Shown: positions 8,807 through 17,986 of the stretch, in pieces
Layout: the number at the start of each line of letters is the position of its first letter
Position numbering within the stretch: the stretch's first letter is position 1
NCBI GenBank assembly: GCA_030584025.1
Contig: CP129487.1
Location: forward strand, 2,232,001-2,296,000
Source: Cyclobacteriaceae bacterium
GTDB lineage: Bacteria > Bacteroidota > Bacteroidia > Cytophagales > Cyclobacteriaceae
Reading direction: 5' to 3'
DNA: 64,000 nucleotides
Notes under the pieces: generated by a model
Told to the model about the DNA's origin: nothing
Databases searched by the model: none
What the model saw: the letters and a program-made list of their open reading frames with translations, nothing else
Program-made: the position numbers and the translations under genes

Positions 8807-11422
8807 CTAGCGAATCAACTCTTTGGCTTTGATGATTACGGCATCCAGGCCGGCAATATTTTTCCCACCAGCGGTGGCAAAGAACGGCTGTCCACCTCCA
8901 CCCCCTTCAATTTCTTTTGCCAGCACTTTTACCAGTTCACCTGCGTGATACTTTTTTGTTTCCATCAACTTCTCCCCAATCATCACCGCCACCTGTGGTT
9001 TGCTGTCCACATCAGCAGCCAGTACCAATAACAGGTCGTTAAATTGATTGCGTAGAGCATAGGCAATATTCTTCAACGCATCAGCATTAGGTACCGATAC
9101 TTTTTCAATAATTAAGTGCGAACCATTAACGGCTACAGCCTTTTTCGCCAACTCATCTTTTAATGCATTGGCTCTTTCCTGATTTACTGCCTCCAGCTTT
9201 TTCTCCAGTGTGTGTTTTTCCTCTGCCAGGTTCTTAACAGCTGTTACCAGATCCTTTGGATTTTTTAATAACTCGCGTACACTATCCAGCAGATTCAATT
9301 CATTGCGCACGTATTGTTCTGCCGTTTCTGCCGTAATGGCTTCAATTCTACGCACACCGGCAGCAACCGAACTTTCCGCAGTAATTTTAAACAACCCAAT
9401 GTTTCCCGTTGAGGGTACGTGCGTACCTCCACAAAGTTCAACCGAGAATTGCGGATCGAATGTGACTACACGAACATAGTCGCCATATTTTTCACCGAAC
9501 AATGCCATAGCACCCAATTTCTTTGCATCATCAATGGGTACATTTTGTTTTATATCGGCATGAATGTCTTCCCGGATTTTTGCATTCACCCGATCTTCCA
9601 CTTTTTGAATTTCTTCAGGCGTCATGGCCGCAAAGTGCGAAAAATCAAAGCGGGTAATTTTTTCATTCACCAAGGATCCCTTCTGCTCCACATGCTTGCC
9701 CAACACTTCACGAAGGGCAGCATGCAGCAAATGAGTTACTGAGTGATTGTTCATGGTGAGCTTGCGCTTTCGTTCGTTCACCACAGCATGAAATGCTGCC
9801 GATAAATCGGCTGGAAGTTTATCAGTAAAATGAACAATCAGTTCGTTTTCCTTTTTGGTATCAATGACGGATATCTTCTCACTTCCGTGTTGGATGTATC
9901 CGATATCCCCAACCTGACCGCCACTTTCAGCATAGAAAGGTGTGCGATCAAACACGAGTTGATACAGTTCCTTATTTTTCTGAACCAGCTTGCGGTATTT
10001 CACAATCCGCACATCGGCTTCCAGAAAATCGTAGCCGATAAATTCGGTCTTCTCATCCTCGCCAACCAAAATCCAGTCACCGGTTTCTTTGGCTGCATCA
10101 GCTTTGGAGCGTTCCTTTTGTTTTTGCATCTCAACCTGAAATCCTTTCTCATCAACCGAGAAACCTTTTTCGCGTGCAATGAGTGAGGTAAGATCAAAAG
10201 GAAAACCGAAGGTATCGTACAATTCAAAGGCAAGTTCACCGGGAACAATCTTGTTCTTTAACTCATTTTCAATCGCATCAAATCGCTTTAGTCCGCGTTC
10301 AAGCGTTTTCAAAAACGAAATCTCCTCTTCATGAATAACCTTGGTCACATAATCTAATTGCCCATGCAATTCAGGAAACACATCCTTCATCTGCTCCGCT
10401 AAAATCGGAACGAGTTTGTAGAGGAACGGATCTTTGAAATCCAAAAAGGTGTAGCCATAACGCACCGCTCTTCTCAAAATTCTGCGAATGACATACCCGG
10501 CACCGGTATTCGAAGGCAACTGGCCATCGGCAATAGCAAACGCCACCGCACGAATGTGATCAGCCAACACACGAATGGCAATATCGGTTTTTTCATTACT
10601 TCCATACTTCACACCGGCAGCTTCCGAAATAAAATCCATCAGCGGCTTGAACACGGTGGTATCGTATGTGGATGTCTTGCCTTGTATGGCCATGCACAAC
10701 CGCTCGAAGCCCATACCGGTATCTACATGTTGTGCAGGAAGCTTTTCAAGGGAACCATCAGCTTTGCGGTTAAACTCCATGAACACGAGGTTCCAGATTT
10801 CAATCACCTGCGGGTGATCGTTGTTCACCAATTCTTTGCCGCTTGTCTTTTTTACTTCAGCTTCCGATCGTAAGTCGATGTGAATTTCAGAACACGGACC
10901 ACACGGGCCGGTCTCGCCCATCTCCCAGAAGTTGTCTTTCTTCTTACCATGAATGATTCGGTCTTCCGGTACAATGTTTTTCCAATACGCAATCGCATCG
11001 GTATCAACCGGAAGGTTATCACCTTTGTCTCCACCAAACACAGAAACATAAAGTCTGTCTTTCGGAAGTTTGTATACATCTGTCAGTAATTCCCACGCCC
11101 ACTCAATCGCTTCCTTCTTAAAATAATCCCCAAACGACCAGTTGCCCAGCATTTCAAACATGGTGTGGTGGTAGGTATCAATGCCCACTTCTTCCAAATC
11201 GTTGTGCTTACCGCTTACGCGAAGACACTTTTGCGTATCGGCAATGCGTTTGCTTTTTGGGGTGCCGTGCCCCAGGAAATAATCCTTAAACTGCACCATA
11301 CCCGAGTTGGTGAACAGTAAAGTCGGGTCGTTCTTGAGCACAAGCGGTGCGGAAGGCACAATCAGGTGATTCTTCTTCTCAAAAAACTCCAAAAACAGGC
11401 GTCTGATCGTTGCTGAGTCCAT
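8807..11422 (-). CDS. alaS: Alanine--tRNA ligase, 871 aa
   Basis: Charges tRNA(Ala). Class II catalytic core at the N-terminus (RRLFLEFFEKKNHLIVPSAPL, then FTNSGMVQFKDYFLG and HHTMFEMLGNWSFGDYFK), the tRNA-recognition helical region, the editing domain with HSVTHLLHAAL near residue 562 and CGGTHV near 670 (zinc-type HxxxH plus CxxxH), and the C-terminal C-Ala domain with GGGGGQPFFATAGG. Length is normal for the family. ATG at 11422 follows a TAATTTTG box on the minus strand at 11487-11494. gatB follows 20-55 nt downstream on the same strand. Confidence 0.98.
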   Translation of the reverse strand: MDSATIRRLFLEFFEKKNHLIVPSAPLVLKNDPTLLFTNSGMVQFKDYFLGHGTPKSKRIADTQKCLRVSGKHNDLEEVGIDTYHHTMFEMLGNWSFGDYFKKEAIEWAWELLTDVYKLPKDRLYVSVFGGDKGDNLPVDTDAIAYWKNIVPEDRIIHGKKKDNFWEMGETGPCGPCSEIHIDLRSEAEVKKTSGKELVNNDHPQVIEIWNLVFMEFNRKADGSLEKLPAQHVDTGMGFERLCMAIQGKTSTYDTTVFKPLMDFISEAAGVKYGSNEKTDIAIRVLADHIRAVAFAIADGQLPSNTGAGYVIRRILRRAVRYGYTFLDFKDPFLYKLVPILAEQMKDVFPELHGQLDYVTKVIHEEEISFLKTLERGLKRFDAIENELKNKIVPGELAFELYDTFGFPFDLTSLIAREKGFSVDEKGFQVEMQKQKERSKADAAKETGDWILVGEDEKTEFIGYDFLEADVRIVKYRKLVQKNKELYQLVFDRTPFYAESGGQVGDIGYIQHGSEKISVIDTKKENELIVHFTDKLPADLSAAFHAVVNERKRKLTMNNHSVTHLLHAALREVLGKHVEQKGSLVNEKITRFDFSHFAAMTPEEIQKVEDRVNAKIREDIHADIKQNVPIDDAKKLGAMALFGEKYGDYVRVVTFDPQFSVELCGGTHVPSTGNIGLFKITAESSVAAGVRRIEAITAETAEQYVRNELNLLDSVRELLKNPKDLVTAVKNLAEEKHTLEKKLEAVNQERANALKDELAKKAVAVNGSHLIIEKVSVPNADALKNIAYALRNQFNDLLLVLAADVDSKPQVAVMIGEKLMETKKYHAGELVKVLAKEIEGGGGGQPFFATAGGKNIAGLDAVIIKAKELIR

Positions 11423-11545
11423 CTGGCTAAAACGTGTCTGAATACGGTTAATTTACTATATTGGCCCCCTTTAGGCCGCAAGGCCACAAAATTAAGAGGC
11501 AATAGATGAGAACACGCTTATTTCAGTGATTTTTTTAAACCCTCA

Positions 11546-12511
11546 ATGCGTCAACTGAAATACCGATACAACCCCACAACTTGCCGGTATGAACCGGTTC
11601 CTCTGCGAACCCGGAACATTCTTGGTGCAACGTTGCTATACCTTTGCCTCACGGGAGGGTTGTTTGTAGGATTGTTGTTTCTGCATAGTTCACTCTTCAC
11701 CACCGAAACAGAAAAAGCACTTGCACAAGAAAACAAAGTATTAAAGGTTCATCATAAAGAACTGACACGCGAGTTGAACACGGTACAAGCCTCGTTGTTT
11801 CAACTGCAACAGGCAGATGAAGTGGTGTTCGAAAAACTGGCCAGTAACCTCAATCATCCAGGGCTTCTTGAAAATTTTACTTTCAAGCCCAGTCAACAAG
11901 AAACCACCAACTTTAAAAAGCAGTACAAAGAAACCCAAGCTGAGTCTGCCGATTTACTCAAGAAGGCACGTTACACAAATTTCATCCTGGCCAGCAACCT
12001 TACTGTCGACAAAGAAGGTCTTGCCTTACTCACCAACATTCCATCACTCCAACCAATAGCGAATAAAGAATTGACCCGACTGGCTTCTGGTTTTGGGGAG
12101 CGCATGCATCCATTTCATGGAGCAAACTACCTTCATCCGGGTATAGACTTTGTTGCGCCCCGCGGAACGTCTGTAGTGGCCAGCACATCTGGTAAAATTA
12201 GCCAGGTGTTATACAGCGACCTGCAAATGGGCAAGGGTAACTTTATTGAAATTGATCATGGGAATGGTTACACAACCCGTTACCATCATTTGGATGAAAT
12301 CCGCATCAAGCAAGGACAATCAGTAACCAAAGGCAGCGAGATTGGAACTGTGGGCATGACGGGGGGAGCTGTTTCACCGCATTTACATTTTGAGGTGTTA
12401 AAAGATGGTAAACATGTAAATCCGATCGATTACCTCTTTGAAGGACTCACCAGCAACGAATATGCTGCACTTAAGGAGTTAGCCAAACAAAAAAATCAAG
12501 CGCTCGATTAA
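11546..12511 (+). CDS. M23-family (LytM) peptidase, membrane anchored, copy 1, 321 aa
   Basis: Predicted zinc endopeptidase of peptidoglycan cross-links or a regulator of amidases. Residues 1-20 form a basic, Tyr-rich cytoplasmic tail (KYRYNPTTCRYEPV), a membrane helix spans about 28-50, a coiled coil covers about 55-150, and the M23 domain spans about 170-305. Zinc ligands are visible in HPGIDF (about residues 199-204) and the HLHFEV motif near 280. The stop is separated by one base from the ATG of a paralogue, so both belong to one operon. Confidence 0.92.
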   Translation: MRQLKYRYNPTTCRYEPVPLRTRNILGATLLYLCLTGGLFVGLLFLHSSLFTTETEKALAQENKVLKVHHKELTRELNTVQASLFQLQQADEVVFEKLASNLNHPGLLENFTFKPSQQETTNFKKQYKETQAESADLLKKARYTNFILASNLTVDKEGLALLTNIPSLQPIANKELTRLASGFGERMHPFHGANYLHPGIDFVAPRGTSVVASTSGKISQVLYSDLQMGKGNFIEIDHGNGYTTRYHHLDEIRIKQGQSVTKGSEIGTVGMTGGAVSPHLHFEVLKDGKHVNPIDYLFEGLTSNEYAALKELAKQKNQALD

Positions 12512-12512
12512 G

Positions 12513-13472
12513 ATGGCCAACCTGTATTACCGATATAATCCCGAAACCTGCCAGTATGAGCGCATTTATCCTTCTGGCAAGAAGTTTTTAAAACGGGCCG
12601 GTATCTTTTTTATTCTGGCATTGTTCTCAGCACTACCCTTAACCTATTGGTATCTTCAAAAGTTTTCTTCGTTGGAAGAGCAATACCTGAAGCAACAAAA
12701 TGAATCGCTGCACGCCCGTTGGTCGGCACTTGAGCAGAAAATTACTGAAGGCTATAATACCCTACGTGTATTCACCAATAAAGATGATGCATATTACCGC
12801 ACCCTGTTGGATCTGCAACCCCTTTCTGAAAGTATTCGTGAAGCCGGTGTGGGGGGCACAGATCGTAAACTCGAGGCGATAGCAGAATTCCCGCGCGTAG
12901 TATTGGGTTACGAACGGGTGGAGAAGCTAAAGCACCAAATACAGGTTGAACAGCAGTCGTTTGAAGAATTAAGCCTGAAGGCAGATGTACAACTAAGTAA
13001 ACGCGCAACACGGCCGGCAATCTTACCCATCCATGATCGTGATATGATTCGCCTGCATACCACGTTTGGAAATCGTTTCCACCCCTTGTTACGCATCTGG
13101 CGCGACCACCGGGGGCTTGATATGACAGCTCCAAAAGGAACACCTGTTTTTGCAACAGGCGATGGTGTGGTTTCCCGTGCGGATTATTCAGACACGTATG
13201 GACTGGTGATTTATCTCGATCATGGTTTCGGTTATGAAACACGTTATGCGCATTTGCATAAGTACGAACTCAAACTTGGTCAGGAGGTTAAGCGCGGCCA
13301 GTTGGTTGGCTATGTGGGTACCACCGGACAAAGCGAAGCCTATCACCTGCACTACGAAGTACTGCATAACGGTACCCAAGTGAACCCCATTTATTTCTTC
13401 CAGCGCGATCTCGATCATAAAGAATACCAGAAACTGGTTGAACACCCCCGGTACAAGGCACCGGCTGAATAA
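12513..13472 (+). CDS. M23-family (LytM) peptidase, membrane anchored, copy 2, 319 aa
   Basis: Tandem paralogue of the preceding gene with the same plan: cytoplasmic tail with a matching YRYNPETCQYE motif, a membrane helix at about 27-48, a coiled coil, and an M23 domain. Metal-binding residues are readable as FHPLLRIWRDHRGLDM (about 184-200) and HLHYEV near 278. The two proteins have clearly diverged, so the duplication is not recent. One-base spacing to copy 1 implies co-expression and possibly a heteromeric function (inference). Confidence 0.92.
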   Translation: MANLYYRYNPETCQYERIYPSGKKFLKRAGIFFILALFSALPLTYWYLQKFSSLEEQYLKQQNESLHARWSALEQKITEGYNTLRVFTNKDDAYYRTLLDLQPLSESIREAGVGGTDRKLEAIAEFPRVVLGYERVEKLKHQIQVEQQSFEELSLKADVQLSKRATRPAILPIHDRDMIRLHTTFGNRFHPLLRIWRDHRGLDMTAPKGTPVFATGDGVVSRADYSDTYGLVIYLDHGFGYETRYAHLHKYELKLGQEVKRGQLVGYVGTTGQSEAYHLHYEVLHNGTQVNPIYFFQRDLDHKEYQKLVEHPRYKAPAE

Positions 13473-13504
13473 AAATCCGGTTTTCTACCCCGCCCATTCT
13501 TTTG

Positions 13505-13512
13505 TAGTTTTG
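13505..13512 (+). promoter_or_regulatory. TAnnTTTG -7 box before the propeller-protein gene
   Basis: TAGTTTTG matches the Bacteroidota -7 consensus and ends 13 nt before the ATG at 13526, so the transcript would have a very short leader. No clear TTG -33 element was found at the usual distance. Confidence 0.45.
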
Positions 13513-13525
13513 CCGCCTGAAAAAC

Positions 13526-14866
13526 ATGGCTGGTATGAATTTTACGCGACTTTTCCTTTGTCTTCTGTTTTTGATCTCCACCACAGCACTTCAAGCGCAG
13601 GATGATGAAAAGCTGGTTTATAACACCATAGGCGTAACCTCAACGCCTGCACAAGCTCCTGTTTCGCTCGAACTGGTGGCCCGTTTTCAACATCGTGTGG
13701 TCAACACCAAGCATCCGAAAGACAAATACGATCGCGACATCAATTCACCTAAGTCGGTAAACTACCTGCCCGAAAAAAAGAAATTCTATGTGCAGTCGCT
13801 GGAAGGATTGGAAACCGTAGTGTATAGCATAGAGACTTTCGAAAAACTGAAAGTAATCCGCCATACCTTCAATGCTGATAATCAACATCTCTTTAAAGAT
13901 GGCGAGCATACCGTTTTTGATTATCAATATCGTTTCCGAAAAAGTGATTTTAATATTTTTAGTGGTAAACCGGTTGAAAGCTGTTTTTCACACAACGGCA
14001 AGTTTTTATGGGTTACGTATTATCGCAGAAGCTACGATGCCAATGCCGAAAGTCCATCAGCTGTGGCCATTATTGATACCGACACGGATGAAATTGTTCG
14101 GGTAATGCCTACCGGTATTTTACCCAAAATGATTGCGGCTTCACCCGATAGCCGGTATGTAGCCGTAACACATTGGGGTGATAATACATTGGGCATTATT
14201 GATACGCAAGGTGACGACCCGATGCAGTTTAAGTATGTAAATCATGCCATTGTGGATAAACGCCTGGAAGTGAAGTTTGAACCCGGTGTAAAAGTGGATC
14301 GCGACAGCAATTGCGGCTACTGCCTGCGCGGCACGGTGTTCACCCCGGATTCGAAATACCTACTGGTAGGTCGTATGGGGGGCGATGGCGGTATTGCCGT
14401 ATTTGATCTGGAAAATGACTACAAATACCTGGGCGTTACCTACAGTCCTTATTATAATATCCGTCACCTGATTATCGCTGGGGATGACCTGGTCGTAAGC
14501 AGCAACTCATTGGGGCAGATTCAAAAAACCAACTGGAAGGAGTTTATTGAAAACCGGTTAGCCAATGCCGGCAAAAATACCCGCGACAATTCAGCTTGGG
14601 AAAGCAGTTATGTGGGCGGTGGTGCACGCACAATTGTAGCCTCCTCAACCGGAAAGTACATTTTTGCCTGCGTGAATAATCAAAGCAAAATTGTGGTGGT
14701 AAACAGCCAAACCATGAAGCGCGTGGCCGAAATTCCGGCTGATTCCTTCCCGGTTGGAATGGAAATTACCGATGACGATCAGTATTTAATGGTAACTGCA
14801 CAGGGTAAAGCCCAAAAGGGTGGTGGCCATTCAGTTATGGTGTATAAAATAACACTTAACGAATAG
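13526..14866 (+). CDS. Secreted YncE-like beta-propeller protein, 446 aa
   Basis: Signal peptide LFLCLLFLISTTALQAQ, then repeated propeller blades with motifs such as GKFLWVTYYRRS, AVAIIDTDTDEIVRVMPTG, MIAASPDSRYVAVTHWGDNTLGIIDTQ (split here for length: MIAASPDSRYVAV and THWGDNTLGIID), and VGMEITDDDQYLMVTAQG. These are the AxxPdgrxxxV and IDtxT blades of 7-bladed YncE/surface-layer propellers. A CGYC pair near residue 258 could form a disulfide or a metal site. The substrate is unknown. The first ATG (13526) is used; MNF four codons later is an alternative. Confidence 0.82.
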   Translation: MAGMNFTRLFLCLLFLISTTALQAQDDEKLVYNTIGVTSTPAQAPVSLELVARFQHRVVNTKHPKDKYDRDINSPKSVNYLPEKKKFYVQSLEGLETVVYSIETFEKLKVIRHTFNADNQHLFKDGEHTVFDYQYRFRKSDFNIFSGKPVESCFSHNGKFLWVTYYRRSYDANAESPSAVAIIDTDTDEIVRVMPTGILPKMIAASPDSRYVAVTHWGDNTLGIIDTQGDDPMQFKYVNHAIVDKRLEVKFEPGVKVDRDSNCGYCLRGTVFTPDSKYLLVGRMGGDGGIAVFDLENDYKYLGVTYSPYYNIRHLIIAGDDLVVSSNSLGQIQKTNWKEFIENRLANAGKNTRDNSAWESSYVGGGARTIVASSTGKYIFACVNNQSKIVVVNSQTMKRVAEIPADSFPVGMEITDDDQYLMVTAQGKAQKGGGHSVMVYKITLNE

Positions 14867-14888
14867 AAGATTTTCCTATCTAAAGGTA

Positions 14889-14918
14889 TTGGCCAGAAAG
14901 GATTAATTGTTTACTTTG
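14889..14918 (+). promoter_or_regulatory. Predicted promoter of the MerR regulator gene
   Basis: TTG at 14889-14891, a 19-nt spacer and TTACTTTG at 14911-14918 approximate the Bacteroidota TTG/TAnnTTTG promoter. The transcript would begin only a few bases before ATG 14928, which argues against the upstream TTG (14907) as the start. Confidence 0.45.
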
Positions 14919-14927
14919 CTTCATCAC

Positions 14928-15266
14928 ATGGCGTATAAGGAAAAAGAAATAGAGAAACTCTACTACTCCATCGGAGAAGTAGCTGAAATTTTCAACGTTG
15001 CTCCTTCCCTCATCCGTTTCTGGGAATCTGAGTTCGACCTCATCAAACCTAAGAAAAACCGCAAGGGAAATCGCCAGTTTACCAAGGAAGACATTGATAA
15101 TGTACGCACCATTTATCATTTGGTGAAAGAGAAAGGCTTTACCCTTCAGGGAGCCAAGGAAATGTTGCGCAATGATTCCAACTCCGTTAAAGATAAAATC
15201 GAACTGATTGATTCTCTGAAGAATGTGCGCAGGTTTTTGGTTGAGCTGCGCGAACGCATTCAGTAA
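14928..15266 (+). CDS. MerR-family transcriptional regulator, 112 aa
   Basis: One-domain MerR-type DNA-binding protein. The winged helix is complete: LYYSIGEVAEIFNVAPSLIR, then FWESEFDLIKPKKNRKGNRQ and FTKEDIDNVRTIYHLVKEKG. It is followed by a short C-terminal helix (IDSLKNVRRFLVELRERI) with no ligand-binding Cys. This short form is widespread in Bacteroidota and lies, as here, upstream of dprA. ATG 14928 is preferred to a TTG 21 nt upstream because it starts right after the promoter. It may regulate itself through that promoter (inference). Confidence 0.9.
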   Translation: MAYKEKEIEKLYYSIGEVAEIFNVAPSLIRFWESEFDLIKPKKNRKGNRQFTKEDIDNVRTIYHLVKEKGFTLQGAKEMLRNDSNSVKDKIELIDSLKNVRRFLVELRERIQ

Positions 15267-15340
15267 AAATCCCTGTACTTTATATAGAAATTGTTTCCGT
15301 CCGTCAGGATTTAGGAAGTTTTTTGCATTTTAAGCCTGAA

Positions 15341-16447
15341 ATGGATCAAAACAGACTGTCCCTTGTAGCCCTTCATTTCGTATCCGGCATTGGCGATTAC
15401 ACCATCCGTCAGTTGGTAAGCTATTGTGGCTCTGCTGAAAAAGTTTTTAAAACGCCAAAAGGCAAACTACTAAAGATACCCGGCATTGGACCAGTAATTG
15501 CAGAAACGATCAGCAAAGGACAACCATTTGAAAAAGCTGAAAAGGAAATCAGGCGTGCCGAGAAAGAATCCGTAGAGATTTTATTTTATACCGATAAAAA
15601 ATATCCCTCCCGATTGAAGCAAATTCCGGATGCACCTTCCATGCTTTATGTAAAGGGGAATGTTGACCTTGAAAATCCAAAAACCGTTGGCATTGTCGGA
15701 ACCAGACAAGCAACTGCATACGGAAAAGAGCAAGTTGAAAAACTAGCGGAAGGATTAACGGCTCATGGTGCATTGATTGTAAGCGGACTTGCGTATGGTA
15801 TAGACATACAAGCGCACAAGCAAGCATTGAAACATAAGTTACCTACCGTTGGCATAATGGGCAGCGGCATGGATGTGATCTACCCTGCTGCACATAAAGA
15901 AACGGCCACCAAAATGCTTGAGCATGGCGGGTTACTAACAGAGAACAAATTTGGAACAAAGCCCGATGCACACAATTTTCCGGAACGGAACAGAATCATT
16001 GCGGGATTATCGGATGCGTTGATTGTTGTTGAGGCAGCCGAAAAAGGTGGCGCGCTGATCACAGCTGAAATCGCCAATAGCTACAATAAAGACGTCTTCG
16101 CTTTTCCTGGCAGTGTTGGCATTACCTACTCAGCTGGTTGCAACAACCTGATCAAAACAAACAAGGCTCACCTGATAACGTCAGTTAAGGATCTGGAATA
16201 CATCATGAATTGGGAGGCCGCAAAAACAGTAACAAAGAAAAAAGTTACGCCTTTCTCGCTGGATGGCTATTCGGAAGAAGAGCGAACCATCCTTACTTTA
16301 TTATTGGAAAAGAGTCCGGCCATGATTGACGAACTCAGTTGGAAATCGAATCTACCGGTTAGTCAGTTGGCTTCGGTTTTATTAGGGTTGGAGTTTAATG
16401 GAGTTGTAAAATCCCTTCCCGGAAAAATGTATGCACTAAGCCATTAA
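15341..16447 (+). CDS. dprA: DNA-processing protein DprA, 368 aa
   Basis: Binds incoming single-stranded DNA in natural transformation and loads RecA. N-terminal HhH-like region (LLKIPGIGPVIAETISKG), then the extended Rossmann fold with GIVGTRQATAYG, SGLAYGIDIQAHKQAL, GSGMDVIYPAAHK and ERNRIIAGLSDALIVVEA, and a C-terminal winged helix (about 300-368). Length is typical. ATG 15341 is chosen over an upstream in-frame TTG at 15323. Its stop overlaps the stop of the convergent TPR gene by 4 nt. Confidence 0.96.
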   Translation: MDQNRLSLVALHFVSGIGDYTIRQLVSYCGSAEKVFKTPKGKLLKIPGIGPVIAETISKGQPFEKAEKEIRRAEKESVEILFYTDKKYPSRLKQIPDAPSMLYVKGNVDLENPKTVGIVGTRQATAYGKEQVEKLAEGLTAHGALIVSGLAYGIDIQAHKQALKHKLPTVGIMGSGMDVIYPAAHKETATKMLEHGGLLTENKFGTKPDAHNFPERNRIIAGLSDALIVVEAAEKGGALITAEIANSYNKDVFAFPGSVGITYSAGCNNLIKTNKAHLITSVKDLEYIMNWEAAKTVTKKKVTPFSLDGYSEEERTILTLLLEKSPAMIDELSWKSNLPVSQLASVLLGLEFNGVVKSLPGKMYALSH

Positions 16448-17073
16448 TCCTTAACCTGATCTTTTTGATTACACTTTTCCTTGATCATCTCGTAGGCTTT
16501 CAAATCACCTAACTCACCAGCTTTGCTCAAATCAAGACAGCCATTTTTAAGGTCACCAAACTCAATGCGCAACAAACCGCGCATGTAGTAGGCATCCACA
16601 TTCTTTTTATTGATAGCGATAATCTTTGAACAATCGTTAATCGCATCTTCATAGGCTTGCAAAAACTGTTTGGCTTTACCGCGGTTGTAGTAAGCATCAA
16701 TGTAATTCTCATTCAAGGCGATGGCGGCCGTATAGTCATCAATAGCCCCGTAATAATCCTGAAGTTTCATTTTAATGTTGCCTCTTGAAAAGAAAGCTTC
16801 TGTAAGCTTCGAATTTTTCTCCAATGCCGTGTTATAGTCTTTCATCGCACCATGACGATCGTCAAATTGTGCTTTAATGTTTCCGCGCAGGTAATAGGCG
16901 GCTGCATTGTTGGGATCAAGCTCAATAGCCTTATTTAAATTCAATAGCGCTTCAACATATTCCTGTTTTTCCAGTAACTCCCTTCCCTTTTGCGTATAGG
17001 ATTTTGCATCCTGCGCCAACACCATCACACCAGAAAGAAGAAGTAAAATCAATACAAAAGTTCTCATACCCAA
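16444..17073 (-). CDS. Exported tetratricopeptide-repeat protein, 209 aa
   Basis: A signal peptide (FVLILLLLSGVMVLAQ) is followed by about five TPR units with the canonical pattern, for example ALLNLNKAIELDPNNAAAYY, AMKDYNTALEKNSKLTEAFF, AIDDYTAAIALNENYIDAYY and AINDCSKIIAINKKNVDAYY. TPR arrays act as protein-binding scaffolds; the partner is not evident. It lies 61 nt downstream of the HMG-CoA lyase gene on the same strand and ends tail-to-tail on dprA. Confidence 0.9.
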   Translation of the reverse strand: MGMRTFVLILLLLSGVMVLAQDAKSYTQKGRELLEKQEYVEALLNLNKAIELDPNNAAAYYLRGNIKAQFDDRHGAMKDYNTALEKNSKLTEAFFSRGNIKMKLQDYYGAIDDYTAAIALNENYIDAYYNRGKAKQFLQAYEDAINDCSKIIAINKKNVDAYYMRGLLRIEFGDLKNGCLDLSKAGELGDLKAYEMIKEKCNQKDQVKD

Positions 17074-17134
17074 CTTGTTTTAGAACAACAAAGGTAAGGT
17101 TCAAGCTGGCCAAAAGCTGTGCAACGTAATATTT

Positions 17135-17986
17135 TCAATGCTTTGGGAAGATTTCATCCGCCAAAGCAAGGCTTTTTTGAAAAGCCTCTTCATTAATTGC
17201 GGGTAAAGCGTTTTGTGATGACAAATATCCCAAAATGGTTTCCGTGGCCAGGTTTCCAACCAAATCATCTTTAGCCATCGGACAACCGCCAAATCCTTTA
17301 ATAGCCCCATCAAAACGTTTGCAACCCGCTTTATAAGCTGCCTCAATTTTTTCAATAGCTGTTTGAGGAGTGGAATGCAGGTGAACACCAAGTTCAAGCG
17401 ATGGAAAACGCCCGGTTAACCGCGTAAAGAGGTACGTTATATTTTCGGGTGTGGACACGCCAATGGTGTCGGCCAAAGAGATGACTTGTACACCCAGCGT
17501 GTTCAGAATATCCACAAACTGCTCTACCACTTTCACATCGTAGGGATCGTTGTATGGATTACCAAACCCCATGCTGATGTAACACACCAAAACCTTGTTC
17601 GATTGTGTACACAAATCCTGAATTTCAGAAACCGTATTTAAGGCTTCAGTAATTGATTTGTTGGTGTTGCGTTGCTGAAAGGTCTCTGATATTGAAAGTG
17701 GAAAGCCCAGGTAATGAACACCTTCCTGTTCACAGGCCGTTTCAGCGCCACGTGTATTCGCAACAATGGCCAATAACTTTGACTTACTGGTGCGCCAGTT
17801 CAGTGCCTGCAATACTTCACCTGTATCCCGCATTTGCGGTATTGCCTTGGACGAAACAAAACTCCCGAAATCGATCGTATCAAAACCAACTTCGAGGAGT
17901 TGATTGATGTAGGCGATCTTTCTTTCAGTAGGGATAAATTCTGTTAACCCCTGCATCGCATCACGCGGACATTCTATAATCTTCAT
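17135..17986 (-). CDS. Hydroxymethylglutaryl-CoA lyase, 283 aa
   Basis: Cleaves HMG-CoA to acetoacetate and acetyl-CoA in leucine degradation. The DRE-TIM-like barrel begins with IIECPRDAMQGLTEFIPTER (family: ECPRDG-Q), the conserved SFVSSKAIPQM region follows, and the metal-binding HLHS plus the catalytic signature GGCPMAKDDLVGNLATE (Cys in the GGCP loop) are near the C-terminus. Length is normal. No other leucine-degradation gene is adjacent. The gene reads from ATG 17986; upstream lies the long 17987-18439 spacer. Confidence 0.95.
   Translation of the reverse strand: MKIIECPRDAMQGLTEFIPTERKIAYINQLLEVGFDTIDFGSFVSSKAIPQMRDTGEVLQALNWRTSKSKLLAIVANTRGAETACEQEGVHYLGFPLSISETFQQRNTNKSITEALNTVSEIQDLCTQSNKVLVCYISMGFGNPYNDPYDVKVVEQFVDILNTLGVQVISLADTIGVSTPENITYLFTRLTGRFPSLELGVHLHSTPQTAIEKIEAAYKAGCKRFDGAIKGFGGCPMAKDDLVGNLATETILGYLSSQNALPAINEEAFQKSLALADEIFPKH

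Noticed and set aside
12772..13242. A 156-codon minus-strand frame opposite the second M23 peptidase
   Set aside because: Composition and lack of motifs show it to be a shadow of the peptidase gene.
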